Made by a program: the position numbers and the translations under genes. From contig NC_007925.1 in assembly GCF_000013745.1 (NCBI RefSeq), forward strand, positions 5,022,001 to 5,086,000: a stretch of DNA of 64,000 bases. The letters run 5' to 3'. The DNA is from Rhodopseudomonas_A palustris_F (GTDB lineage: Bacteria > Pseudomonadota > Alphaproteobacteria > Rhizobiales > Xanthobacteraceae). Below are positions 48,962 to 56,759 of the stretch, one piece after another; position 1 is the first letter of the stretch, and every line of letters starts with the position of its first letter. The notes below the pieces were generated by a model, which searched no databases, had not been told where the DNA came from, and was given only the letters and a program-made list of their open reading frames with translations.

Positions 48962-49390
48962 GTGGCCGGACAGCTTCAGACCGCATCTGCCGACGACGAG
49001 ATGCAGCAGCTCAGCGAAATCAACGTCACGCCGTTCATCGACGTGATCCTGGTGCTGTTGATCATCTTCATGATCGCAGCCCCGCTCGCCACCGTCGATA
49101 TCGCCGTGGATCTTCCTGCCTCGACGATGAAGCGGCAGCCGCGGCCGGAGAAGCCGATCTTCGTCACCATGAAGGCGGATCGCTCATTGGCGGTCGGCGA
49201 AAATCCGCTGTCGCGCGACAGCCTCGCGGCGGCGCTCGATCAGGTGACGTCGTCGGACCGCACCAAGCGGCTGTTCGTGCGCGCCGACAAGACCATCCCC
49301 TATGGCGACGTGATGACGCTGATGAACGATCTGCGCGGCGCCGGCTATCTGAAGATCGCGCTGGTCGGGCTGGAGAGCGCCACGCCATGA
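48962..49390 (+). CDS. exbD: TonB-system protein ExbD
   Basis: A 142-residue single-span protein. The start of the helix carries the essential Asp (EINVTPFIDVILVLLIIFMI), and a small periplasmic domain follows. It begins with GTG behind GGGGGAAG, 15 bp after exbB, and its end overlaps tonB by 4 bp. Confidence 0.94.
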   Translation: MAGQLQTASADDEMQQLSEINVTPFIDVILVLLIIFMIAAPLATVDIAVDLPASTMKRQPRPEKPIFVTMKADRSLAVGENPLSRDSLAAALDQVTSSDRTKRLFVRADKTIPYGDVMTLMNDLRGAGYLKIALVGLESATP

Positions 49391-50184
49391 GTGTGGCCTC
49401 CTATCGCGGCGTCACCCGCAAGGATTTTGCGCGCTGGGGGCTCTGCTTTGTGGTGACGCTGAGCCTGCACGGCGCGGTCGCCGCGGCGCTGCTGGCCAAG
49501 CCGCCAGCGGAAGGCGATACGCAGGATTCCGTCACCGCGATCGATGTCGATTTCACCACCGAATCCTTCAAGGACTCCCAAGCCCGCGACGTCGCTCCCG
49601 GCGAGGAGCAGATGCAGACCGACGCCGCTCCGCCGCCGATGGAGAAGGCCGAACTCAAGGCCGAGGACAAGACCGAGCCGGTCAAGGATCCGCAGCCGAC
49701 GCCCGACGAACCGATAGCGACGCCGCCGTTGCCGGCGGTGGCCGAGCCCGACGTCGCGCTCGACACCGCGGCGCCGCCGGAGAAAAAGAAAGAAGAAGAA
49801 AAGAAAGACGACGCCGAGAAGACTCCGAACGCGGCGCCGCCGGTGGTCGCGGCCTCCGCCACCACGGCGCCAACGGCGTCGGCCGCGCGCACTGCGATGC
49901 TGGTGAGCTGGAAGCGGCAGCTGGCGCTGCATCTGCAGCGCAACAAGCGCTACCCGCCGGACGCCCAGGCGCGGCGCGAGAGCGGCGTCGCCAAGGTGTC
50001 GTTCGTGGTCGACCGCCAGGGCCGCGTGATGTCGAGTTCGATCGTCAAGGGCAGCGGCTCGGAGGCGCTCGACCGCGAGACGCTGGCGCTGTTACAGCGC
50101 GCGCAGCCGTTGCCGGTGCCGCCCGCCGAGGTCGGCGGCCCCCAGTTCGCGTTCTCGGTGCCGATCCTGTTCCAATTGAAATGA
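49387..50184 (+). CDS. tonB: TonB energy transducer
   Basis: A 265-residue protein with one N-terminal membrane helix (about 17-37), a long Pro/Lys/Glu spacer across the periplasm (KKKEEEKKDDAEKTP), and the C-terminal TonB fold (YPPDAQARRESGVAKVSFVV, GSEALDRETLALLQRAQPLP). It energises outer-membrane receptors for iron complexes or vitamin B12. No receptor gene is nearby. Confidence 0.93.
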   Translation: MSVASYRGVTRKDFARWGLCFVVTLSLHGAVAAALLAKPPAEGDTQDSVTAIDVDFTTESFKDSQARDVAPGEEQMQTDAAPPPMEKAELKAEDKTEPVKDPQPTPDEPIATPPLPAVAEPDVALDTAAPPEKKKEEEKKDDAEKTPNAAPPVVAASATTAPTASAARTAMLVSWKRQLALHLQRNKRYPPDAQARRESGVAKVSFVVDRQGRVMSSSIVKGSGSEALDRETLALLQRAQPLPVPPAEVGGPQFAFSVPILFQLK

Positions 50185-50865
50185 TGCCGCGGCTGGCCCG
50201 CGCCGCGTTCGGCTCGCGCGCCGGCCGCAGGCTGGCGCGCTATCGCGCCGTGGCCAGCAGATCATCAGCCTTGGCCCAGAGCACGCAATGCTGTCCGACG
50301 CGGCCTCGCGCGAGCGTGCACAATGCCTGCGCCAGCGCGCGGCCGGCACGCCGCTCGACGAACTCGCGCTGCCAATGTTCGCGCTGGTGCGCGAGGCGGC
50401 GCGGCGCACGCTGGCGGAAGCCCACGTCGCCGAGCAGCTGATCGGCGGCTTGGCGTTGCGCGACGGTTGCGTCGCCGAGATGCAGACCGGAGAGGGCAAG
50501 ACGCTGACCGCAACCTTGGTGGTGGCGGTGGAAGAGGCGCACAGACGCGGCCAACCGGTGCTGATCGGCACGCCCTCGATCGAGCACTGCGACGCGGTGG
50601 CGGCGTATTTTGCCGCGCACGGCTGGAGCCAAGGCGATGGCGAAAGAACCTTCACCGTGCTGCACGCTCGCCACCACGCAGACGAGGCCCGTATCATCGC
50701 CAAGGCCGGCGGCTGGAGCATCTGAAGCGGCGGATCGGCGACCGCCGGCTGCCGCAGCACAAGCTGATCGCCGAATTCCAGATCGAAGCCTTTGCGCTGT
50801 TCGAATTGCTCGCGCGCGAATTCCGCCACGAGGTGACCGCGCATGCGATGCGGCTTGGGCCCGAG
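50181..50865 (+). pseudogene. Decayed SecA-like ATPase gene
   Basis: It opens at an ATG overlapping the tonB stop. Frame 1 gives RAAFGSRAGRRLARYRAV (SecA N-terminus). After a frameshift near 50255 the second frame (50288-50725) gives MLSDAASRERAQCLRQRAAG, LIGGLALRDGCVAEMQTGEGKT (Walker A). It then jumps straight to GQPVLIGTPSIEHCDAVAAYF and ARHHADEARIIAKAG, which belong to the second ATPase lobe. A third frame ends with HLKRRIGDRRLPQ and EAFALFELLAREFRHEVTAH, the SecA C-terminal region. Intact SecA-type proteins are several hundred residues longer, so at least two deletions and two frameshifts have occurred. Confidence 0.78.
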
Positions 50866-50985
50866 CGCAGCTCGCTCGCATCATCGATCGGCCATTCGCC
50901 GACGGTATCCTAATCACAAACACCGTGGCCGAGCGGGTCGCGGGAACCAAACTGTTCCCTGCCGCTTATTTTAGGTTCCCTGACG

Positions 50986-51783
50986 ATGGCGAGCGATCCC
51001 ATGACCAGCCTCCCGCACGATAACGACAAGCTGCCGCCGCACGATGTCGATCTGCATCCGGCCGAGCAGCGCCCGGACCCCGCCGAACTGCGTCGCGGCG
51101 CTGCCGGATTGCCGCCGGACGCCGCCGACTTTTCTCCCGAGTCCCCCGATCCTGTGACTCCATTGCGATCCGAGATCGCGGCGGACCCGGCGATCGCAGC
51201 CGCGCCGGAGGTCGCCCCCGCGGCGAGCTGGCGATCAAGCATTTTCGGCTTCGTACGGCAGGAATGGCAGTATTTGTCGATGCTGGTGCTGGTACTGTTC
51301 GGAGTGGCCTACACCGGCCTATCCGACGAGCCGATCCGTGCCTATTGGATGGTGCTGACGCCGCTGGTGGGCGCGATCTGCGTCGCCGCCGGCTGGGGCG
51401 ATGCCGCCAGCCGGCAAGACCGGGTGCGGTTGATCTGGACCCAGGCGCTACATTGGATTGCGGTGCTGCTGGCGATGGAATTGGTCTATGTCTCCGACGT
51501 GACCCGGATCATGACCGCCGAAGCCGGCGCGCTGTCGGTGCTCACGGTGCTGGCGCTCGGCACGTTCACCGCGGGCGTCCACCTCAAGGCCTGGAAGATC
51601 GGCTTGGTCGGGGTGCTGCTGGCGCTGGCCGTCCCCGGTATCGCCTTCCTGGAGCGATCGGCGATGTTCCTGGTATTGATCTTGCTAATTGCAGCCGCTG
51701 TGGTGGCGCCGTTGTGGTGGACCGTGTCGCGGTGGAATCCGTCGCGCCGCGCGCCGTCGTCCGACGCCGCCGAGCCGCTGTAA
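50986..51783 (+). CDS. Hypothetical multi-span membrane protein
   Basis: A 265-residue protein with an 85-residue Pro/Asp-rich cytoplasmic head (alternating PHDVDLHPAEQRPDPAELRR) and about six membrane helices from residue 95 on (LSMLVLVLFGVAY; MVLTPLVGAICVAAG; and so on). No family is recognised. Ser/Met alternatives exist, and Met6 is also a plausible start. It is in the same direction as exbBD-tonB but separated by the SecA remnant. Confidence 0.75.
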   Translation: MASDPMTSLPHDNDKLPPHDVDLHPAEQRPDPAELRRGAAGLPPDAADFSPESPDPVTPLRSEIAADPAIAAAPEVAPAASWRSSIFGFVRQEWQYLSMLVLVLFGVAYTGLSDEPIRAYWMVLTPLVGAICVAAGWGDAASRQDRVRLIWTQALHWIAVLLAMELVYVSDVTRIMTAEAGALSVLTVLALGTFTAGVHLKAWKIGLVGVLLALAVPGIAFLERSAMFLVLILLIAAAVVAPLWWTVSRWNPSRRAPSSDAAEPL

Positions 51784-52024
51784 CGCCACGCGTCAGGCGC
51801 TTCAGCCGTCGTTGCAGGACCTCTTGCGACGAATCCATCCAGGGCTCCCCCGCGAGGCTGATGGATTGCTTCGCTGCTCGGCCGACGCTACGCGCCGCCC
51901 GCGGCTCGCAATGACGACGCTCGTCGCTGCTCGTTCGGTCACGCCGCCAGAGCGGCTCCGGCTTGACCGCGACGCCGCCTGATGTTGTATGCGAGCCAGT
52001 CTGAATGCGTTGGAAAGACTGGAC
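51784..52024. other. Intergenic filler repeat
   Basis: A block around 51800-51930 (GGATTGCTTCGCTGCTCGGC...GGCTCGCAATGACGACG) is typical of the short dispersed intergenic repeats in this genome group. No gene is seen. Confidence 0.45.
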
Positions 52025-52417
52025 ATGAAGATCGCCGTCCCCACCAAAGACTGGGCTACCGTCAGCGGCCACGCCGGGCAGTCGCACTGCTGGCTGGTCT
52101 ATGATCTGACCGACCAGTCCGCCGGCCAGGCGCTGCCGGCCCCCGCCCGCGTCGAATTGACCAAAGAGCAGCTGCCGCATTATTTCAAGGACGACGGCCC
52201 GCATCCGCTCGACGGCGTCGAGATCATGCTGGCGGGCAGCGCCGGCGACGGCTTCATCCGCCACATGAAGAAGCGCGGCGCCGACGTGCTGCTGACCGGC
52301 GAGACCGATCCGGTGCTCGCGATCAACCGCCTGATCGCCGGCGAAGCCTTGCCCGATCAGCGCTTCGACATCACCACCACGCTGTGCCGCCTGCGCGACC
52401 TGTTCTCGCGGCATTGA
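52025..52417 (+). CDS. NifX/NifB-C-like (dinitrogenase iron-molybdenum cofactor) protein
   Basis: A 130-residue single-domain protein (MKIAVPTKDWATVSGHAGQS, LDGVEIMLAGSAGDGFIRHM, DVLLTGETDPVLAINRLIAG) with the fold of NifX, NafY and the NifB C-terminus, which bind nitrogenase cofactor or its precursors. Length matches stand-alone members. The ATG at 52025 starts the conserved strand; the 51989 start adds 12 residues not seen in relatives. No nif genes are nearby, so its role is open. Confidence 0.8.
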   Translation: MKIAVPTKDWATVSGHAGQSHCWLVYDLTDQSAGQALPAPARVELTKEQLPHYFKDDGPHPLDGVEIMLAGSAGDGFIRHMKKRGADVLLTGETDPVLAINRLIAGEALPDQRFDITTTLCRLRDLFSRH

Positions 52418-52482
52418 GCGAGCGCCCGTCGTCGCTGCGTTCGCAGGGACGACGCATTGAGAGGTCGCACCACGCCTCTCCC

Positions 52483-52617
52483 GTCATTCCGGGGCGCGAG
52501 CAGCGAAGCTGCGAGCGAACCCGGAATCTTGCCGCACGGCCAAGCGGCCGCGCAGCGCCGCAGCTGTTGCGAGATTCCGGGTTCGCTCGGGCTGACGCCC
52601 TCGCGCCCCGGAATGAA
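52483..52617. repeat. Palindromic intergenic repeat (family 2)
   Basis: CCGTCATTCCGGGGCGCGAG at the left and CGCGCCCCGGAATGA at the right, with inner arms GCGAGCGAACCCGGAATC and GATTCCGGGTTCGCTCG. It sits between two convergent genes and may act as a bidirectional terminator. Related to 37657-37770. Confidence 0.75.
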
Positions 52618-52697
52618 GGCCTGTTATTTTGCCGGCGCACCGATCAACCAATTTCCAGGCGCGCCGATCCACCAACAGGCGTCTTGCCCGATACAAA

Positions 52698-53387
52698 CTA
52701 ATCCGGCGCCCGCAACCGATAGCCGATGCCGGTTTCGGTGAGCAGGAATTGCGGCCGCTCCGGGTCGGGTTCGATCTTCTGCCGCAGCTGCCGGACATAG
52801 ACCCGCAAATATTGCGCGTCGGTGAGTTCGTTCCATAATTCCTTCAGCAGAAAACGATGGGTCAGAACCTTGCCGGCGTGCTGCACCAGCACCCGCAGCA
52901 AGTCGTATTCCTTCGGCGACAGCTTGATATCTTTCTCGCCGACCTTGACGAGGCGGCGCACCAGATCGACCGACAGCGAGCCTGCGTGAAACACCGGGCG
53001 TTCGCCCTGCACCTGCAATTGATGGCGCAGCGCCGCGCGCATCCGCGCCAGCAATTCCTCCATACCGAACGGCTTGGTGAGATAATCGTCGGCGCCGAGA
53101 TCGAGCGCCTGCACCTTGCCGGCCTCGTCGCCGCGGCTCGACAGCACCACGACCGGCACGTGGGCGTCGCGGGCGCGGATGATGCGCAGCAATTCGTGAC
53201 CCTGGATGTCCGGCAGGCCGAGATCGAGAATGATCAAGGCCGGCTGTTGCGCCAACAGCTCCAGCGCGAGCTTGCCGTTGCTGGCTTCGAGAATGTCGTA
53301 GCCCTGGGTGCCGAGCCCCATCCGCAGCAATTTGCGGATCGGCGGCTCGTCGTCGATCACCAGCACCTTGATCGGAACGCCGCTCAT
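52698..53387 (-). CDS. kdpE: KdpE response regulator
   Basis: A 229-residue OmpR-class regulator: receiver with acidic pocket and phospho-Asp (ALIILDLGLPDIQG) and Lys in YLTKPFG, then a winged-helix DNA-binding domain (KLSPKEYDLLRVLVQHAGKV, ELWNELTDAQYLRVYVRQLR). It activates kdp expression under potassium limitation or osmotic stress. It overlaps kdpD by 4 bp. Confidence 0.95.
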   Translation of the reverse strand: MSGVPIKVLVIDDEPPIRKLLRMGLGTQGYDILEASNGKLALELLAQQPALIILDLGLPDIQGHELLRIIRARDAHVPVVVLSSRGDEAGKVQALDLGADDYLTKPFGMEELLARMRAALRHQLQVQGERPVFHAGSLSVDLVRRLVKVGEKDIKLSPKEYDLLRVLVQHAGKVLTHRFLLKELWNELTDAQYLRVYVRQLRQKIEPDPERPQFLLTETGIGYRLRAPD

Positions 53388-56107
53388 GCCGCGGTGTCCA
53401 ATGCTGCGCGCGCCGGCGGCACCGGCAGCCGGATGCTCAGCACCGCGCCGCTGCGATCGCTGCGATTGGCCGCCGTCATCGAGCCCTGCATCGCCTCGAT
53501 GAAGCCGCGCGAGATGGCGAGCCCAAGCCCGGTGCCGGCGCGCACCTGATCGGATTTACGCACCCGATAGAATTTGTCGAACACCGTTTCCAAATCCTCC
53601 GGCGGAATGCCCTCGCCCTCGTCGATGATCTGCAGCAGCACCGCGTCGCCATGGCGCGCCGCCCGGACGGTGATGGTGGTGCCGAGCGGCGCATATTTGG
53701 CGGCATTGTCCAACAGATTGAAGATCGCCTGCTCGAACAACACGGCGTCGATCTGCAGCATCGGCAGCTCGGCCTCGAGATCGAGTTGGACGTTGTGGTG
53801 CGCGAGAATCGTCGCGGCGCGGCGCAGCGCGCTGCCGACCACGTCGCCGAGGTCGTGCAGCGCCGCATTCGGCACCACCGCGCCGGCTTCGAGCCGCGTC
53901 ATGTCCAACAGGTTGGCGATGAAGCGGTTGAGCCGCTCGGATTCTTCGACGATGCTGCCGATTAGTTCGGCGCGCTGCGCATCCGACAGTTTCGGCGACA
54001 GATCGCGCAACGTCGAGGCGGCGCCGAGCACGGCGGCGAGCGGCGTCTTCAGGTCGTGCGAGATCGAGGTCAGCAGCGCCTGGCGCAGCCGATCGGATTC
54101 CGCCGAGCGCTTGACCCGGTCCATGTCCTCGACCAATTGCACCCGCTCGATCGCCAGCGCGCCCTGATCGACCAGCGCGTCGAGCAGCCGGCGCTGGTCC
54201 GGCGTCAGCAGCGGCCCGCTGCGATCGTCGTCGATGCCGATCACGCCGATCGGGCCGCGGCCGGTGCGCATCGGCAGAAACAGCCGCTTGGCGCCGGGCA
54301 GCGTCTCGGAGCCGCGTCCCGCCGGCCGATCATTGCTCCACGCCCAATTCGCCGCCGCGAGGTCGGCGTCGTCGAGCTGGTCCTCGGGCGGATAGCCGGC
54401 CTTCACCACGATGCGGCCGTCCTCCGGCAACAACAGCACCACGCGGACGTGCAGCATCAACGCCGCCTGATAGGCGGTGGCCCATAATACGTCGTCGAGC
54501 GCCGCGGTGCCGGCGAGCTTGCGGCTGAAGGCGTACAGCGATTCCGTGGTGCGCACCCGGCCGATCGCCGACACCGCCTGGCTGCGCACCCGGCCGGCGA
54601 GATTGGAGACCAATAGCGCAATCAGCATGAAGAACAGGAACGCCGCGATATTGGTCGGCTCGGCGATCGTGAAGGTATAGAACGGCGGCAGAAAGAAGAA
54701 GTTGTAGCACAACGACGCGGTGACGCTGGCCAGCAGCGACGGAAGAAGACCGTAGCGCACCGCGACGCTGACCACTGCGGTGAGAAACACCAGATCGACG
54801 TTGACGACGCCGAAGGTCGGCTCGATCAAGATAGCGAGGCCGAGCGCGGCTGCGACCATCAGCACCGCCATCAGATAAGGTCTTGGATCGAACGAGTCGT
54901 TCCGCTCCAGCGTCTTCACGGTCTTGCGGGCCACCGGATCGGCGGCAAGTTCCTCGCCGGCGATGACGTGGACGCTGATATTGCCGGCACGCCGGATCAG
55001 ATCGTGCACCACCGAGCCGCGCAACAATTCCACCCATAGCGAGCGGGTGGATTTGCCGACCACGATCTGAGTGACGTTGTTGTTGTGGGCGAAGCTGATG
55101 ACGTCGTCGGCGACGTGGCGGCCGCTGCCCGGGATCGTCATCCCCTCGCCGCCCAGCGCCTCGGCCAACCGCAAGGTGTCGGCGAGCCGGTCGCGTTCGA
55201 CCTCGGTCAGCCGCTGCGCGCTCCTGGTCTCGACGCAGATCGCGCTCCACGGCGCGTGCAGCCGGTCCGCCAGCCGTCGCGTGTAGCGTACCAGGCCGGC
55301 GGAGCGGGTGTCCTCGTTGATGCAGACCAGGATGCGCTCGCCGGCCGCCCACGGCCCGGCGATCGCGTTGGCCTGCATGTGGTTGAGCAACTGCTCGTCG
55401 ACCCGCTCGGCGGTGCGGCGCAGCGCCAATTCGCGCAGCGCCGTCAGATTGCCCGGCGAGAAGTAGTGCTCCAGCGCGCGCTCGGCTTGCTTCGGCACAT
55501 AGACCTTGCCCTCGCGCAGCCGCTGGATCAGATCGTCCGGGGTGAGATCGACCAGCTCGATGGCGTCGGCGCGGTCGAAGATCGAATCCGGCACGGTCTC
55601 GCGGACACGGACGTGGGTGATCTGCGCCACCACGTCGTTGAGGCTTTCGATGTGCTGGATGTTCACCGCGGTGTAGACGTCGATGCCGTGGCTGAGCAGT
55701 TCCTCGACGTCGAGATAGCGCTTGGGATGGCGGCTGCCGGGCGCGTTGCTGTGCGCCAATTCGTCGACCAGCGCCAATCGCGGGCGCCGCGCGATCAGCG
55801 CGTCGAGATCCATCTCGTCGAGCACGTGATCCTTGTAGTCGAGCCGGCGGCGCGGGATCACTTCGAGGCCTGCGAGCAGCGCCTCGGTCTCGGAGCGACC
55901 GTGGGTCTCGACCACGCCGACCACGACGTCGACGCCGGCCTTGCGCTTGGCGTGGGCGCTTTGCAGCATCTCGAAGGTCTTGCCGACGCCGGGCGCGGCG
56001 CCGACGAAGATCTTCAGCCGGCCGCGGCCATCGTCCTCGCGACGCGCGGCGTCGAGCAGCGCGTCGGGCGAGGGTCGTTGGTCAGCGTTGCGGCGGTGAT
56101 CGGCCAT
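53384..56107 (-). CDS. kdpD: KdpD sensor histidine kinase
   Basis: A 907-residue kinase. The N-terminal KdpD domain has a Walker A (GAAPGVGKT) and Walker B-like region. A universal-stress-like domain follows (about 250-375), then four close membrane helices (about 400-500), a GAF-like stretch, HisKA with SISHDLKTPLAAVLGA and HATPase with the GTGLGLAISRG box. It is the normal full length. It follows kdpC by about 40 bp. Confidence 0.95.
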   Translation of the reverse strand: MADHRRNADQRPSPDALLDAARREDDGRGRLKIFVGAAPGVGKTFEMLQSAHAKRKAGVDVVVGVVETHGRSETEALLAGLEVIPRRRLDYKDHVLDEMDLDALIARRPRLALVDELAHSNAPGSRHPKRYLDVEELLSHGIDVYTAVNIQHIESLNDVVAQITHVRVRETVPDSIFDRADAIELVDLTPDDLIQRLREGKVYVPKQAERALEHYFSPGNLTALRELALRRTAERVDEQLLNHMQANAIAGPWAAGERILVCINEDTRSAGLVRYTRRLADRLHAPWSAICVETRSAQRLTEVERDRLADTLRLAEALGGEGMTIPGSGRHVADDVISFAHNNNVTQIVVGKSTRSLWVELLRGSVVHDLIRRAGNISVHVIAGEELAADPVARKTVKTLERNDSFDPRPYLMAVLMVAAALGLAILIEPTFGVVNVDLVFLTAVVSVAVRYGLLPSLLASVTASLCYNFFFLPPFYTFTIAEPTNIAAFLFFMLIALLVSNLAGRVRSQAVSAIGRVRTTESLYAFSRKLAGTAALDDVLWATAYQAALMLHVRVVLLLPEDGRIVVKAGYPPEDQLDDADLAAANWAWSNDRPAGRGSETLPGAKRLFLPMRTGRGPIGVIGIDDDRSGPLLTPDQRRLLDALVDQGALAIERVQLVEDMDRVKRSAESDRLRQALLTSISHDLKTPLAAVLGAASTLRDLSPKLSDAQRAELIGSIVEESERLNRFIANLLDMTRLEAGAVVPNAALHDLGDVVGSALRRAATILAHHNVQLDLEAELPMLQIDAVLFEQAIFNLLDNAAKYAPLGTTITVRAARHGDAVLLQIIDEGEGIPPEDLETVFDKFYRVRKSDQVRAGTGLGLAISRGFIEAMQGSMTAANRSDRSGAVLSIRLPVPPARAALDTAA

Positions 56108-56148
56108 ATCGCATCATAGCCTCTGCCCGGCGGCCGGCCTAGTGTTGG

Positions 56149-56748
56149 CTACTTCGCCGCATCGAGCGCCAGATTGAGCGCCAGCACGTTGACCCGCGGC
56201 TCGCCGAGCAGCCCGGCCAGCCGGGCTTTGCTGTGATCGCTCACCAGCTGGCGCAGCCGCTCCTCTGACAGTCCCCGCGCTTTGGCGACGCGCGGCACCT
56301 GGAACAGCGCGGCCTCCGGCGAGATGTCGGGGTCAAGCCCGCTCGCCGAGGTGGTGACCAGATCGACCGGCACCGCGGCGGAGGGATTCTCCGCCTTCAG
56401 CTTGTCGACATCGTCCTTGACCCGGTCGATCAGCGCCTTGTTGGTCGGGCCGAGATTGGAGCCGGCGGAGTTCGCCGCATTATACGGCGCCGGCACCGTC
56501 TTGCTGGAATCCTGCGGATCGGCGGCCGTGGTCGCCGAGGGGCGGCCATGGAAATACTTGTCTTCGGTGAACGGCTGGCCGATCAGCGCCGAGCCGATCA
56601 CCTGGCCGTCCTGTTCGATCAGACTGCCTTGCGCCTGCTTCGGGAAGATCACGCCGGCGAGCGCGGTCATCGCCAAGGGGTAAGCCAGGCCGGTGAGCAG
56701 CGTCAGCGCCAGCAACAGCACGATGGCGGGCCGGATTTCTTTCAACAT
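56149..56748 (-). CDS. kdpC: KdpC subunit of potassium-transporting ATPase
   Basis: A 199-residue single-span subunit: MLKEIRPAIVLLLALTLLTG at the N-terminus, and periplasmic GSALIGQPF, FHGRPSAT and a C-terminal LVTTSASGLDPDISPEAA, all KdpC signatures. The ATG at 56748 has GGAG 8 bases upstream; a start at 56763 lacks one. It stabilises KdpA-KdpB and raises affinity. Confidence 0.95.
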   Translation of the reverse strand: MLKEIRPAIVLLLALTLLTGLAYPLAMTALAGVIFPKQAQGSLIEQDGQVIGSALIGQPFTEDKYFHGRPSATTAADPQDSSKTVPAPYNAANSAGSNLGPTNKALIDRVKDDVDKLKAENPSAAVPVDLVTTSASGLDPDISPEAALFQVPRVAKARGLSEERLRQLVSDHSKARLAGLLGEPRVNVLALNLALDAAK

Positions 56749-56759
56749 GATCGTTCTCC

